Shown piece by piece: positions 1-8,274 of a stretch of DNA of 64,000 bases (within the stretch, counting starts at the first letter, position 1; each line of letters opens with the position of its first letter). The DNA lies in NCBI GenBank assembly GCA_031553915.1, contig JAVBKT010000002.1, positions 62,001 to 126,000 on the forward strand, in the 5' to 3' direction. The notes under the pieces are model-generated. The model saw nothing but the letters and a program-made list of their open reading frames with translations, ran no database searches and was not told where the DNA came from. The stretch is from HGM13862 sp031553915. Its GTDB lineage: Bacteria; Bacillota; Dehalobacteriia; UBA4068. The translations under genes were made by a program, and so were the position numbers.

Positions 1-48
1 TCTTAAAAAGATTATTTATCAAAGCGAGGCAATAAATCGGCTTATTAC

Positions 49-324
49 TTAAAAAACCTCTTCGTCTTTAGGAGCGGTAGTTTCGCTGATTATTTTGTAC
101 ATATCGCGGGCCATTTCCGCGCGCATGGTCTCGGCAACCTGGGTGATTTCCGCCTCCAGCGTTTTATTGCCAAAATTTATACGCAAAACATCGCCCGCCG
201 CAACATCTGTGCCAGCCTTGGCCGGCCGACCATTGACCTGAATACGCCCAGCGCTGCATATTTCTTTGGCAACAGTGCGCCGCTTGATAATTCGCGATAC
301 CTTCAAAAATTTATCTAGACGCAT
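49..324 (-). CDS. rqcP: S4-domain RNA-binding protein, RqcP/YabO family
   Basis: A 91-residue protein made almost entirely of an S4 RNA-binding domain (starting MRLDKFLKVSRIIKRR, with the typical GRIQVNGRPAK turn near residues 26-37). Family members of this size (YabO/RqcP, Hsp15-like) bind stalled 50S subunits carrying peptidyl-tRNA and help RqcH add alanine tails during ribosome-associated quality control. The start overlaps the mazG stop by one base (TAATG), so the two are translationally coupled. The order spoVT-mazG-rqcP matches Bacillus spoVT-yabN-yabO, where yabP, yabQ and divIC follow; those would lie beyond the left edge. The 48 bases to the left hold nothing I recognise. Confidence 0.88.
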   Translation of the reverse strand: MRLDKFLKVSRIIKRRTVAKEICSAGRIQVNGRPAKAGTDVAAGDVLRINFGNKTLEAEITQVAETMRAEMARDMYKIISETTAPKDEEVF

Positions 325-1097
325 TATTCCTGCTCCTTCGCCTTGTCCCAGTATTGATCCAGCTGTTCTAGATCCAGCTCTGTCATTTCTTGCCCTTGTT
401 CTGCCAACGCCTGCTCCATCAGCTCAAAGCGGCGAATAAATTTACGCACCGATTGACGCAGAGCATCTTCCGCCTTAATATCCATGAATCTGGCCATATT
501 GACCAGCGAGAAAAAAATATCTCCCAGCTCTGCCATTTTTTCTTCATCAGTGACCGCTGCGTCAAGCTCGGCGATTTCTTCATCCAGCTTGGCCCGCGGA
601 CCGCTGATGTCCGCCCAGTCAAAACCGACGCGATGCGCTTTGTCCTGCACCTTCTGCGCCAGCATTAAAGCGGGGAGGTTTTCATTCAGCTTCATAATGC
701 CTCGCTTGGCCTGCGAGCTGTCTTTTTCCGCCGCTTTAATTTGCTCCCACATGGTCAGCACCTGGTCGGCATTTTCCGCTTTGGCCTCGCCAAAAATATG
801 CGGATGCCTGCGTACCATCTTGCTGCTAATGCCGCCCACAACATCATCAATGCTGAAACGGTTTTGCTCAGCGGCAATCTGCGCATGAAAAACTACCTGC
901 AATAAAACATCACCCAATTCATCACAAAAAGCCGCGTCGTCATTATTATCCAGCGCGTCAATCGTTTCATACGCTTCTTCGATCAAGCCATATTTAATGC
1001 TTTGGTGGGTCTGTTCCTTGTCCCAGGGGCAGCCGTCATCCGCCCGCAAGCGCGCTACTATATCAATAAGTTCCTGCCATTTACTGCTATCTGTCAT
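324..1097 (-). CDS. mazG: Nucleoside triphosphate pyrophosphohydrolase MazG
   Basis: A 257-residue all-alpha NTP pyrophosphohydrolase that hydrolyses (d)NTPs to the monophosphate and pyrophosphate, a house-cleaning role in the cytoplasm. Two tandem MazG repeats are visible. The first carries the metal-binding EEAYE (about residues 40-44) and DELGDVLLQVVFHAQIA; the second has EEIAELDAA and ELGDIFFSLVNMAR. PWDKEQTHQS near the N-terminus is a family signature. It lacks the N-terminal tetrapyrrole methylase-like domain found in Bacillus YabN (about 490 residues), so this is the short E. coli-type form. It lies between spoVT and rqcP and overlaps rqcP by one base. Confidence 0.93.
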   Translation of the reverse strand: MTDSSKWQELIDIVARLRADDGCPWDKEQTHQSIKYGLIEEAYETIDALDNNDDAAFCDELGDVLLQVVFHAQIAAEQNRFSIDDVVGGISSKMVRRHPHIFGEAKAENADQVLTMWEQIKAAEKDSSQAKRGIMKLNENLPALMLAQKVQDKAHRVGFDWADISGPRAKLDEEIAELDAAVTDEEKMAELGDIFFSLVNMARFMDIKAEDALRQSVRKFIRRFELMEQALAEQGQEMTELDLEQLDQYWDKAKEQE

Positions 1098-1197
1098 TTT
1101 TTCTCCAAACGTATATATTTATGTGCAAAACTAAAATAACAGCTTTAATTTATCATTATTTGTTTTATTCGTCAATCTTATCATCATAATAAAGCAA

Positions 1198-1229
1198 TAA
1201 AAAACAGCCCCTGATAAAATCAAGGGCTG
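1198..1229 (-). terminator. Rho-independent terminator after spoVT
   Basis: Read on the minus strand, the stem CAGCCC-N13-GGGCTG, with extra TGA/TCA pairing inside, is followed by six T residues. It lies just past the spoVT stop, which suggests that mazG-rqcP, 100 bases further on, has a separate promoter or depends on readthrough. Confidence 0.75.
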
Positions 1230-1242
1230 CTGCAATTGCACT

Positions 1243-1800
1243 TTATTGTTCCATTTGGCGGGATAATACCCCGGCCGCGCTCTGCGCAACTTTAATCTCT
1301 GTGTCTCCCAATTGGGCATTGCCGCAAATCACCACTGCGCCAATGGGGTCTCCCTGGGCAATAATCGGCATGATTAAGACATTGCTGAAATTATATTTAT
1401 CATCACCTAAATCCTCGGCGACAATATCTCCCCTGCTGTTTTCATTATCACCATAGGCTTTAACCCGGCTTTTGCGTTCATCCATGGCCTGCTCAACGAT
1501 GCGGCCCATGCTTTTGCCAAGAAAATCCTTTTCCGCGGCGCCAGATACCGCAATAACACTATCTCTATCCATAATCAATATCGTCAGATCAAGGGTCTCA
1601 TGAATAGAATCAGCATATTCTTTGGCCATAGCTGACAGTTCACCAATGGGGGAATATTTTTTTAAAATAATTTCGCCTTCACGGTCAACGAAAATCTCCA
1701 AGGGCTCTCCTTCTCTGATGCGAAGGTTGCGTCTAATCTCTTTGGGGATTACCACTCTGCCCAAATCATCTATCCTACGAACAATTCCGGTTGCTTTCAT
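1243..1800 (-). CDS. spoVT: Stage V sporulation regulator SpoVT
   Basis: A 185-residue protein with an N-terminal AbrB/SpoVT swapped-hairpin DNA-binding domain (MKATGIVRRIDDLGRVVIPKEIRRNL, residues 1-26, with the diagnostic RRIDDLGR-VVIPKEIR) and a C-terminal GAF-like domain (about 55-180). In Bacillus, SpoVT is made in the forespore under sigma G and adjusts sigma G-dependent genes and germination. The length matches the family (about 178). The Shine-Dalgarno GGAGG sits just before the ATG. It is strong evidence for a sporulating Firmicute. In Bacillus spoVT directly follows mfd; here mfd is 41 kb away on the same strand. Confidence 0.95.
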   Translation of the reverse strand: MKATGIVRRIDDLGRVVIPKEIRRNLRIREGEPLEIFVDREGEIILKKYSPIGELSAMAKEYADSIHETLDLTILIMDRDSVIAVSGAAEKDFLGKSMGRIVEQAMDERKSRVKAYGDNENSRGDIVAEDLGDDKYNFSNVLIMPIIAQGDPIGAVVICGNAQLGDTEIKVAQSAAGVLSRQMEQ

Positions 1801-1837
1801 ATACTTTCCTCCATCAGTAAATTATTCCACTTGGAGT

Positions 1838-1867
1838 TATTGTTTGCTTAAAAATCCAGATTATGCA
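1838..1867 (-). promoter_or_regulatory. Candidate sigma G-type promoter for spoVT
   Basis: On the minus strand TGCATA (-35-like) is followed after 18 bases by ACAATA (-10-like), resembling the forespore sigma G pattern TGMATR-N17/18-CATWHTA with imperfect -10 agreement. The placement fits the known control of spoVT, but the match alone is weak. Confidence 0.3.
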
Positions 1868-1914
1868 AAAGATAGTAAGGAAGAGAAGAAAAATTTTCAG
1901 AAGGAGGTAAAAAC

Positions 1915-1943
1915 TTGCAATAATTCAATAGTCAATATATAAT
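1915..1943 (+). promoter_or_regulatory. Housekeeping promoter for gatCAB
   Basis: TTGCAA, a 17-base spacer, then a perfect TATAAT at 1938-1943, 38 bases ahead of gatC. A sigma A-type promoter reading into the amidotransferase operon. Confidence 0.7.
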
Positions 1944-1980
1944 TAGTTGCTATCATTTATTTAAAAAAAGAGGTGTCAAG

Positions 1981-2280
1981 ATGACAGAAAAGAGCTCACT
2001 AATCACAATTGCAGATGTGGATTATGTCGCCAAATTGGCGCATTTAACTTTTGATGAGCAAGAAAAAGAAGATATAGTTATCAAACTCGGTTCGATTTTA
2101 GATTATATGCAGCAGCTTGGCGATATTGATACGCAAGGGGTAGAACCAACAACGCATGTGCTGCCGTTGGCCAATGTCTTTCGTGATGATATTGTCGGCC
2201 CGCAGCTTGACCGGGAACAAGCTTTAAAGATTGCCCCTGAACGTGACGGCAACTATTATAAAGTGCCGCGCATTTTATAA
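1981..2280 (+). CDS. gatC: Asp-tRNA(Asn)/Glu-tRNA(Gln) amidotransferase subunit C
   Basis: A 99-residue GatC, the small belt-like subunit that wraps GatA and GatB and stabilises the GatCAB complex, which converts mischarged Glu-tRNA(Gln) or Asp-tRNA(Asn) to the correct aminoacyl-tRNA. The family pattern VAKLAHLTFDEQE (about 16-28) and the C-terminal FRDDIVGPQLDREQAL...YYKVPRIL are present. A GAGGTG Shine-Dalgarno precedes the ATG. First gene of gatC-gatA-gatB. Confidence 0.95.
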   Translation: MTEKSSLITIADVDYVAKLAHLTFDEQEKEDIVIKLGSILDYMQQLGDIDTQGVEPTTHVLPLANVFRDDIVGPQLDREQALKIAPERDGNYYKVPRIL

Positions 2281-2350
2281 AATTTACCAATAATTATAAA
2301 TTCTACCAGAATTATATGCTAACTCACTGATATAAATAAAGAGGTAAAAT

Positions 2351-3796
2351 ATGGCAATAGTCAAGATGACCATTTCGGAAATGGCAAAAGCTTTAGAAGA
2401 GAAACAGTTTTCCGCTGTTGAAGCAACCAAGGCCCACCTTGAACAAATCAATAAACTAAACAATAAAATCAACGCTTATTTAAGCATAGCTGAAGAGACG
2501 GCTCTATCCGCTGCTGCGGCTTCTGATAAACGCCGGGCCAATGGCGAGAGCAAAGGTTCTCTGGACGGCATCCCCATGGCCCTAAAAGATATTATTAACA
2601 CCAAGGGCCTCGCCACCACCTGCGCCTCCAAAATGCTGGAAAACTACATCTCCCCCTATAATGCGACCTGTTGGCAATTGCTGGAGGACCAGGGTGCAGT
2701 GCTTCTGGGTAAGCTGAATATGGACGAGTTTGCCATGGGCAGCTCCACCGAAACCAGCGCTTTTGGCCTCTGCCGCAATCCTTTTCACCCTGAATATGTC
2801 CCCGGCGGCAGCTCTGGCGGCTCTGCTGCTGCTGTAGCCGCTGACATGGCAACCTATACTCTGGGCACAGATACCGGCGGCAGCATTCGCCAGCCGGCGC
2901 ATTTTTGCGGCGTTGTCGGCATTAAGCCTACCTATGGCCGCGTCTCCCGCTATGGCGTTATCCCCTATGCCTCTTCTCTTGACCAGGTGGGGGTGCTGGC
3001 AAAAACCTGCGCAGACGCCGGAAATGTTCTGATGAATATTTCCGGTAAAGATAAACGGGATTCTACCAGCGCTACTGAGAATGTGCCGGATTATGCTGCG
3101 GCCTGCGGCAAGGGCGTCAAGGGCCTGAAAATTGGTATTGCCAAAGAATTTATTGCTGCCGGCATCAATGATGATGTGCTGAAGCAAATGCAGCGGGCAA
3201 TTCAACTTCTTGAAGAACAAGGCGCACATGTTGAAGAAATTTCCCTGCCACATACCACTAATGCACTGCCTGCTTATTATGTGCTGGCTTCCGCTGAGGC
3301 CAGCTCTAATCTGGCCCGTTATGACGGTGTGCGCTATGGGCTGCGCGTTGATGCGGACAACCTGCATGATATGATGAAGGCCAGCCGCTCAGCCGGTTTT
3401 GGCGCTGAGGTCAAACGCCGGATTATGCTGGGAACCTATGCCCTGTCTTCCGGATATTACGATGCCTATTATAATAAAACCTTGTTGGTGCGAACTTTGA
3501 TTAAGCAAGACTATGACCAAATCTTTGCGCAGGGTTTTGATTGCATCATTACCCCGCCGGCTCCATCTGCCGCCTTTAAGCTGGGCGCCAACACCGATGA
3601 TCCCTTGACAATGTATATGCAGGATGTTTGTACTGTGCCAGTCAATTTGGCCGGTCTGCCGGCGATGGTAGTGCCGATGGGCATCAACAATGACGGACTG
3701 CCGATTGGCGTACAGCTGATTGGCTCTGCTTTTGGTGAAGAAAAACTGTTTGCTGCCGGCGCTGCTATCGAAGGCGAACGCCTGCTCCCGCAATAA
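2351..3796 (+). CDS. gatA: Glutamyl-tRNA(Gln) amidotransferase subunit A
   Basis: A 481-residue amidase-signature enzyme that releases ammonia from glutamine for GatB. The Ser-cisSer-Lys triad is in the usual places: Lys79 (MALKD), Ser154 in the GGSSGGS loop and Ser178 in DTGGSIRQP. The conserved block FCGVVGIKPTYGRVSRYG follows the triad. The length equals that of typical GatA. GAGGT lies seven bases before the ATG. The 70-base gap after gatC contains no terminator, so it is co-transcribed. Confidence 0.97.
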   Translation: MAIVKMTISEMAKALEEKQFSAVEATKAHLEQINKLNNKINAYLSIAEETALSAAAASDKRRANGESKGSLDGIPMALKDIINTKGLATTCASKMLENYISPYNATCWQLLEDQGAVLLGKLNMDEFAMGSSTETSAFGLCRNPFHPEYVPGGSSGGSAAAVAADMATYTLGTDTGGSIRQPAHFCGVVGIKPTYGRVSRYGVIPYASSLDQVGVLAKTCADAGNVLMNISGKDKRDSTSATENVPDYAAACGKGVKGLKIGIAKEFIAAGINDDVLKQMQRAIQLLEEQGAHVEEISLPHTTNALPAYYVLASAEASSNLARYDGVRYGLRVDADNLHDMMKASRSAGFGAEVKRRIMLGTYALSSGYYDAYYNKTLLVRTLIKQDYDQIFAQGFDCIITPPAPSAAFKLGANTDDPLTMYMQDVCTVPVNLAGLPAMVVPMGINNDGLPIGVQLIGSAFGEEKLFAAGAAIEGERLLPQ

Positions 3797-3828
3797 AAAA
3801 TGCAAATAGATAAACGGAGAAACTATTA

Positions 3829-5274
3829 ATGAGCACTTATCTGACTACCATTGGTTTGGAATTTCATGCTGAGCTGAAAACAAAAACAAAAATATTTTGT
3901 TCCTGCCCTACTGATTTTTCCAACGACCCCAATACGCATATTTGTCCGGTTTGCTTAGGTCTGCCGGGGGTGCTGCCGGTTTTGAACCGTCAGGCAGTAG
4001 AGCTTGCCGCCCGGGCCGGGCTGGCGCTTAATTGCTCGATTAATTCCTATAGCAAGTTTGACCGTAAAAATTATTTTTATCCTGATCTGCCCAAGGCCTA
4101 TCAGGTTACGCAATTATACAAGCCGATTTGCGGCGAAGGCTGGTTGATTGTCAAAGATGACCAAGGGGCTGATAAAAAAATCCGCATCAACCATATCCAT
4201 CTGGAAGAAGACGCCGGTAAACTGGTGCATTCTGGTGATAATATTTCTGATAGCGCCTATTCCCTGCCGGATTATAACCGGGCTGCGGTGCCGCTGATTG
4301 AAATCGTTACTGAGCCGGACATGGCTAGCGCGGAGGAAGCCAAAAACTTTGGTGAAAAACTGCGCCTGATGCTGGAGTATGCCGGGGTCTCTGATGTGAA
4401 AATGGAGCAAGGCTCTCTGCGCTGTGACGTTAATATCTCCCTGCGTCCGCCGGGGCAAAAAGAGCTGGGCACCAAGGTTGAGATTAAAAACCTCAATAGC
4501 TTTCGTGCCGTTTACCGCGCTATTGGCTATGAAGAAATGCGCCAGAAAAGTATGCTGGATAATGGCCTCGTTATTGTACAGGAAACACGCCTGTGGGATG
4601 ATAACTGCGGCGAAACCCGCTCCATGCGCAGCAAAGAAGATGCTCATGATTACCGCTATTTTCCCGAGCCCGATCTGGTTCCGATTATTATCGACGAAGA
4701 ATGGCAGCAAAAAATTGCCGCGGCGATGCCAATCATGCCGGACGCAAAGCTAGAGCAACTGATTAATCAAATTGGCCTCAGCGAGTATGATGCCGGACAA
4801 ATTGTGGCTAATATAGCTTTGGCCAAGTTCTTTGATCAGCTTTATGCTGGCTGCAATGACGCCAAAGCTGCTGCCAACTGGATATTGGGAGACATTTCCC
4901 GTCTGATGAACGCCGCGGAAAAAGAGTATTTTGAAGTGCCTCTTGATGCCGGAGAAGTCAGCTTGATGATTAATGAAATCAAAACCGGCGCTATCAACAC
5001 CAGCAGCGCCAAAATTGTTCTGGAAGAAATGTTTGACACTGATCAAAAAGCCGCAGCTATTATCGCGGCCAAAGGCTTTGCGCAAATTTCCGATACCTCT
5101 TTGCTGGATAGCGCAGTAGCCAAAATTATTGCCGACAACCCGCAGCCGGTTAAAGATTATCAGTCCGGCAAAAAAGCTGCTATCGGTTTTTTGGTGGGCC
5201 AGGTGATGAAAGAGACCAAAGGTCAGGCCAACCCGGGTATGGTTAAAGAATTGTTGGAAAAAGCTTTAGCATAG
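3829..5274 (+). CDS. gatB: Aspartyl/glutamyl-tRNA amidotransferase subunit B
   Basis: A 481-residue GatB, the kinase/transamidase subunit that phosphorylates the mischarged tRNA side chain and accepts ammonia from GatA. The N-terminal catalytic cradle shows IGLEFHAELKTKTKIFCSC and HICPVCLGLPGVLPVLN, with zinc-type cysteine pairs (CSCP, CPVC), and later FDRKNYFYPDLPKAYQVTQ. DVNISLRP and KNLNSFRAV are also family blocks. The C-terminal YqeY-like tail ends GQVMKETKGQANPGMV. The usual position-one GLE-VH reads GLEFH. A strong terminator follows. Confidence 0.97.
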   Translation: MSTYLTTIGLEFHAELKTKTKIFCSCPTDFSNDPNTHICPVCLGLPGVLPVLNRQAVELAARAGLALNCSINSYSKFDRKNYFYPDLPKAYQVTQLYKPICGEGWLIVKDDQGADKKIRINHIHLEEDAGKLVHSGDNISDSAYSLPDYNRAAVPLIEIVTEPDMASAEEAKNFGEKLRLMLEYAGVSDVKMEQGSLRCDVNISLRPPGQKELGTKVEIKNLNSFRAVYRAIGYEEMRQKSMLDNGLVIVQETRLWDDNCGETRSMRSKEDAHDYRYFPEPDLVPIIIDEEWQQKIAAAMPIMPDAKLEQLINQIGLSEYDAGQIVANIALAKFFDQLYAGCNDAKAAANWILGDISRLMNAAEKEYFEVPLDAGEVSLMINEIKTGAINTSSAKIVLEEMFDTDQKAAAIIAAKGFAQISDTSLLDSAVAKIIADNPQPVKDYQSGKKAAIGFLVGQVMKETKGQANPGMVKELLEKALA

Positions 5275-5276
5275 AT

Positions 5277-5306
5277 AAACGGCGGTGTAAACCGCCGTTT
5301 ATTCTT
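5277..5306 (+). terminator. Terminator of gatCAB
   Basis: A perfect 10-bp stem AAACGGCGGT/ACCGCCGTTT with a GTAA tetraloop (GNRA type) and a short T-rich tail, directly after the gatB stop. Confidence 0.85.
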
Positions 5307-5360
5307 AATGAATATACTCAGTTGATATATTAAAACGAACCACTTAAGGGAGGTAGCAAT

Positions 5361-5870
5361 ATGCAAGCAATAGTTTATACTTCCAGCACCGGGTTTACCA
5401 AACGCTATGCCGAGGCTTTAGCGGGAAAAACCGGTCTGCCCTGCTATACCTTAGAGGCAGCGCTGGGCAAGCTTACTGCCAATGATAATATTATTTATCT
5501 TGGCTGGTTGATGGCAGGAGGTATCAAGGGGCTGAATAAAGCCAGGCGCAAATTTGGCATTATGGCTGTGGCCTATGTGGGGATGCAAGCAGAGCATGAT
5601 GGCATTGAAAAAGAGGCGATGGAGCGTTACCGCATGCCAAACACCCCCTTCTTTTATCTGCGCGGCGGCTACCGCCCTGATCAGACTCATGGGCTCAGCA
5701 AAATTTCGATGAATATCATCAGCAAGGCCGTAAATGCCGCTGTCAAGAAAGAAGAGAATCCCAGCCCGGAAAAAATTGAGGCTGCGGAAAGCTTTAAAAA
5801 CGGCGGTGATTTTTGGCATGAGGACTATCTTAACCCAGTGATAGACTGGTATAATTCACACAACAATTAA
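5361..5870 (+). CDS. Flavodoxin-like protein of unknown role
   Basis: A 169-residue protein with an N-terminal flavodoxin-type phosphate-binding loop (IVYTSSTGFTKRYAEAL, about residues 4-20) and a compatible alpha/beta pattern (NIIYLGWLMAGGIKGL; IMAVAYVGM). It resembles the flavodoxin-domain proteins often annotated in Clostridia as putative electron carriers, but has a long C-terminal helical part (about 110-169) and no recognisable partner nearby. GGGAGG precedes the ATG. It stands alone between the gat terminator and the ZIP gene. FMN binding is inferred from the loop only. Confidence 0.65.
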   Translation: MQAIVYTSSTGFTKRYAEALAGKTGLPCYTLEAALGKLTANDNIIYLGWLMAGGIKGLNKARRKFGIMAVAYVGMQAEHDGIEKEAMERYRMPNTPFFYLRGGYRPDQTHGLSKISMNIISKAVNAAVKKEENPSPEKIEAAESFKNGGDFWHEDYLNPVIDWYNSHNN

Positions 5871-5937
5871 TTACATAATTGATTCACGCTTTTGGGCCAG
5901 AGGCATAGTATGATAGAAAACCTTTGGAGAAAAGCAG

Positions 5938-6741
5938 ATGATGAATTGGTTCGCCAGTCTCGCAGCTCCTATTCAGGCTTTGCTCGCAACCCTTTTTACC
6001 TGGGGCGTCACAGCATTGGGCGCGGGACTGGTTTTTTGTTTCAAAAAAGTCAATAAAACGGTTCTTGACGCTATGCTCGGCTTTGCTGCCGGAGTGATGA
6101 TTGCCGCCTCATTTTGGTCATTGCTCAACCCCGCAATTGAGCTGGCCGGGCAGCTTGCCATGAATACCTGGCTGATCGTTTTCATCGGCTTTTTTTCCGG
6201 CGGATTGCTGCTGTTTATTGGCGACCAGGGTTTTAATCGTTGGCAAAAAAAGCATTTTGATATTGAGCAAGCGGGCCATAAGAAAAGAAGCTTGATGCTG
6301 ATTTTCTCAATAACGCTGCACAATATTCCCGAGGGCTTGGCCGTGGGCATTGCCTTTGGCTCTATCGCCTATGGTCTGGAAGGGGCAACCTTAAGCGCAG
6401 CCTGCCTTTTGGCACTGGGCATTGGCTTACAGAATTTCCCCGAGGGAACAGCTGTCAGCGTTCCCCTGCGTCGCGAAGGCTTGTCTCGTAAGCGCGCCTT
6501 TTTCTTTGGCCAGCTGAGCGGTATAGTCGAGCCAATGGCCGGGGTTGCCGGAGCATTGCTGGCGCTTAAAGCCAGGCTTCTGCTCCCTTTTCTCTTAGCC
6601 TTTGCCGCCGGGGCAATGATTTATGTTGTCATCGAAGAACTGATTCCGGAAAGCCAAAGCAATCAGCGCAAGGACTTTATGGCTCTTTTTACTTTGGTGG
6701 GTTTCTCGGTGATGATGATTTTGGATGTCGCTTTGGGCTAG
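5938..6741 (+). CDS. ZIP family metal transporter (ZupT-like)
   Basis: A 267-residue integral membrane protein with about eight hydrophobic segments. The ZIP metal-site motif in the fourth segment is clear (TLHNIPEGLAVGIAFGS), and the following segment has the second half (QNFPEGTAVSVPLRREG). Family members import Zn2+, Fe2+ or other divalent cations, so substrate choice cannot be read here. TTGGAGA lies before the first of two adjacent ATGs. It converges on the PEBP gene with only two bases between stops. Confidence 0.9.
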   Translation: MMNWFASLAAPIQALLATLFTWGVTALGAGLVFCFKKVNKTVLDAMLGFAAGVMIAASFWSLLNPAIELAGQLAMNTWLIVFIGFFSGGLLLFIGDQGFNRWQKKHFDIEQAGHKKRSLMLIFSITLHNIPEGLAVGIAFGSIAYGLEGATLSAACLLALGIGLQNFPEGTAVSVPLRREGLSRKRAFFFGQLSGIVEPMAGVAGALLALKARLLLPFLLAFAAGAMIYVVIEELIPESQSNQRKDFMALFTLVGFSVMMILDVALG

Positions 6742-6743
6742 CG

Positions 6744-7208
6744 TTATCGATAACGTCCAAATAAGGCTCCCTGTTGAAGAATATGCCCTTGCATAGCATG
6801 CAGCAGACCGCGCTTTTTGCAGCTGCTGGGCAGCTCTAACATCGTATCTAGAACATAAACCGTATATCGATACAGATGCGACCAGTGAAAGGGAGGTTTG
6901 GGTCCCTTGTAACAGTTTTTGCCATAGCCCTTCCCTTGAACAGCGCCAGCCAAAGCTGCAACATATTCTCCCGGCAATATGTTTTCCGGAATAATGCTCA
7001 TCACCGGTATATTCCAAATCAGCCAGTGATTATAGGCTGGGATAGGATGATTCATATCATCCATAATAATGGCAATTGATTTAGCTTGGCCGGATATTTG
7101 TGATAAATGCAGCTCCGGTGAAATATCCTCACCATAGCCGGTATATTTTACTGGAATAGTGCCCTCGTTTTCAAAGGCCGGGCTGGTAACAACTAAGGCC
7201 GTATCCAT
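6744..7208 (-). CDS. YbhB/YbcL-family PEBP-like protein
   Basis: A 154-residue phosphatidylethanolamine-binding-protein fold of the bacterial YbhB/YbcL type. Visible signatures are YTGYGEDISPEL, the ligand-site DDMNHPIPAYNHWLIWNIP and the HRY-like YRYTVYVLD. The usual PxP motif is present as GPKPP (about 103-107). The function of bacterial members is not established; no signal peptide, so cytoplasmic. An excellent Shine-Dalgarno (GGGGGAGG) supports the start. Monocistronic and convergent with the ZIP gene. Confidence 0.85.
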   Translation of the reverse strand: MDTALVVTSPAFENEGTIPVKYTGYGEDISPELHLSQISGQAKSIAIIMDDMNHPIPAYNHWLIWNIPVMSIIPENILPGEYVAALAGAVQGKGYGKNCYKGPKPPFHWSHLYRYTVYVLDTMLELPSSCKKRGLLHAMQGHILQQGALFGRYR

Positions 7209-7270
7209 AACTAACTTCCTCCCCCGATATATGCTTTTACCACATCGTAAAATTTCATTATGTTTTTAAA

Positions 7271-7303
7271 AAATACCCCGCCTACTCAGTAAGCGGGGTA
7301 TTT
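7271..7303 (-). terminator. Terminator of the fatty acid operon
   Basis: An 11-bp perfect stem (AAATACCCCGC/GCGGGGTATTT) with an 11-base loop, followed on the minus strand by a T-rich run. It ends the acc-fab-marR transcript, and A/T tracts on both sides could also let it work for plus-strand transcripts. Confidence 0.85.
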
Positions 7304-7313
7304 ATATACGTTT

Positions 7314-7775
7314 TTAAAGTTTCACATCCGGCAACAAATCGTCATCAATTTCCGGCATCAATTCATCATTCATGACATTTAACATGCGTTCAAACTGGTC
7401 TATCTCGTCTTTGGAGAAGCGCTCCCTCATTCTCTTCATCACTTCATAAACATATCCGGAACTAATTTTTGAATACTGGTAATAGTGGTCTGTCATGGAC
7501 AGAGTGTATTCTCTTTTGTCTTTGGTAGAGCGCTCTTTGGTCACATAGCCCTTTTCAATCAGGCTTTGCACTTTATAGGCGGCATTAGCCTGGGAGATAT
7601 TCACAAATTTTGCAAACTCGTTAATTGTCGGCTTTTTCATCGCATCAATCACTTCCACACAAAAAGTCTCTACAGCCGTCAGGCTGGCCTCTCTTGTCTC
7701 AAAGCGGCTAAATATTTTTTTATAAAAATTTAGCTTAAATTTAGTATAGACCTTTAAAAAGGATAACTCTAACAT
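7314..7775 (-). CDS. MarR-family regulator, probably FabT-like
   Basis: A 153-residue MarR-type winged-helix protein: recognition region INEFAKFVNISQANAAYKVQSLIEKGYV (about 51-78) and wing KERSTKDKREYTLS (80-93). It is the last gene of the fatty acid operon, 35 bases after fabZ and before a strong terminator. In streptococci and many Clostridia a MarR protein (FabT) in or beside this operon, with acyl-ACP as co-repressor, controls fab transcription. That assignment is inferred from position; the sequence itself only shows MarR. Candidate operators flank the acpP promoter (16995-17042). Start supported by GGAGAAATC-ATG. Confidence 0.82.
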   Translation of the reverse strand: MLELSFLKVYTKFKLNFYKKIFSRFETREASLTAVETFCVEVIDAMKKPTINEFAKFVNISQANAAYKVQSLIEKGYVTKERSTKDKREYTLSMTDHYYQYSKISSGYVYEVMKRMRERFSKDEIDQFERMLNVMNDELMPEIDDDLLPDVKL

Positions 7776-7810
7776 GATTTCTCCACCCTTTGCGTCTCAT
7801 TACTTCATTT

Positions 7811-8245
7811 CTATTTAGCGTCTATTATCGCAAAACTGAACTCTGCTATGCAAGCTAGTTCGCCATCAACCCTAGCAGTACCTTTAGCAAAACCAAAAAT
7901 ACCCTTGATGGCAGTAAGCTCGCATTCCATCTGCAACACATCACCAGGAATTACCTGTCGCTTAAATTTAGCGTTTTTAATCCCGGTAAAAACAGCCAGT
8001 TTGCCTTGATTATCAGGAACAGTCAGGATAGCAATAGCGCCAGTTTGCGCCAGCGCCTCAACAATAAGCACCCCCGGCATAATGCTTTTTTCCGGAAAAT
8101 GGCCTTGAAACTGCATCTCATTGGCTGATACGCATTTAAGCCCTTTGGCCCACTCTCCCGGCTGATAATCGTTGATTTTATCCACCAGCAAAAAGGGATA
8201 CCGATGCGGAAGGATTTCTCTGATCTGATCAATTGATAATTGCAT
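7811..8245 (-). CDS. fabZ: 3-hydroxyacyl-ACP dehydratase FabZ
   Basis: A 144-residue hot-dog-fold dehydratase that converts (3R)-hydroxyacyl-ACP to trans-2-enoyl-ACP. The catalytic His49 (FQGHFPEKSIMPGVL) and Glu63 (IVEALAQ) are present, as is the N-terminal ILPHRYPFLLVDK. There is no fabA or fabM in the window, so this may be the only dehydratase of the operon and unsaturated-acid synthesis must rely on other genes. Confidence 0.96.
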   Translation of the reverse strand: MQLSIDQIREILPHRYPFLLVDKINDYQPGEWAKGLKCVSANEMQFQGHFPEKSIMPGVLIVEALAQTGAIAILTVPDNQGKLAVFTGIKNAKFKRQVIPGDVLQMECELTAIKGIFGFAKGTARVDGELACIAEFSFAIIDAK

Positions 8246-8274
8246 AATTTACCTCACAAAAATTTTACAAGCGC

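Noticed and set aside
1900..1923. Mini-ORF after an AAGGAGGT site upstream of gatC
   Set aside because: It would be a start codon, one codon and a stop, and it lies in the promoter region rather than in the transcript.
2582..3367. Long open frame antisense to gatA
   Set aside because: It mirrors the codon pattern of gatA, has no ribosome site and encodes a low-quality sequence without family features.
6742..6755. 14-bp perfect palindrome CGTTATCGATAACG between the ZIP and PEBP stops
   Set aside because: It has no loop and no T run, it overlaps the PEBP stop codon and sits between convergent genes; probably chance or codon-driven.
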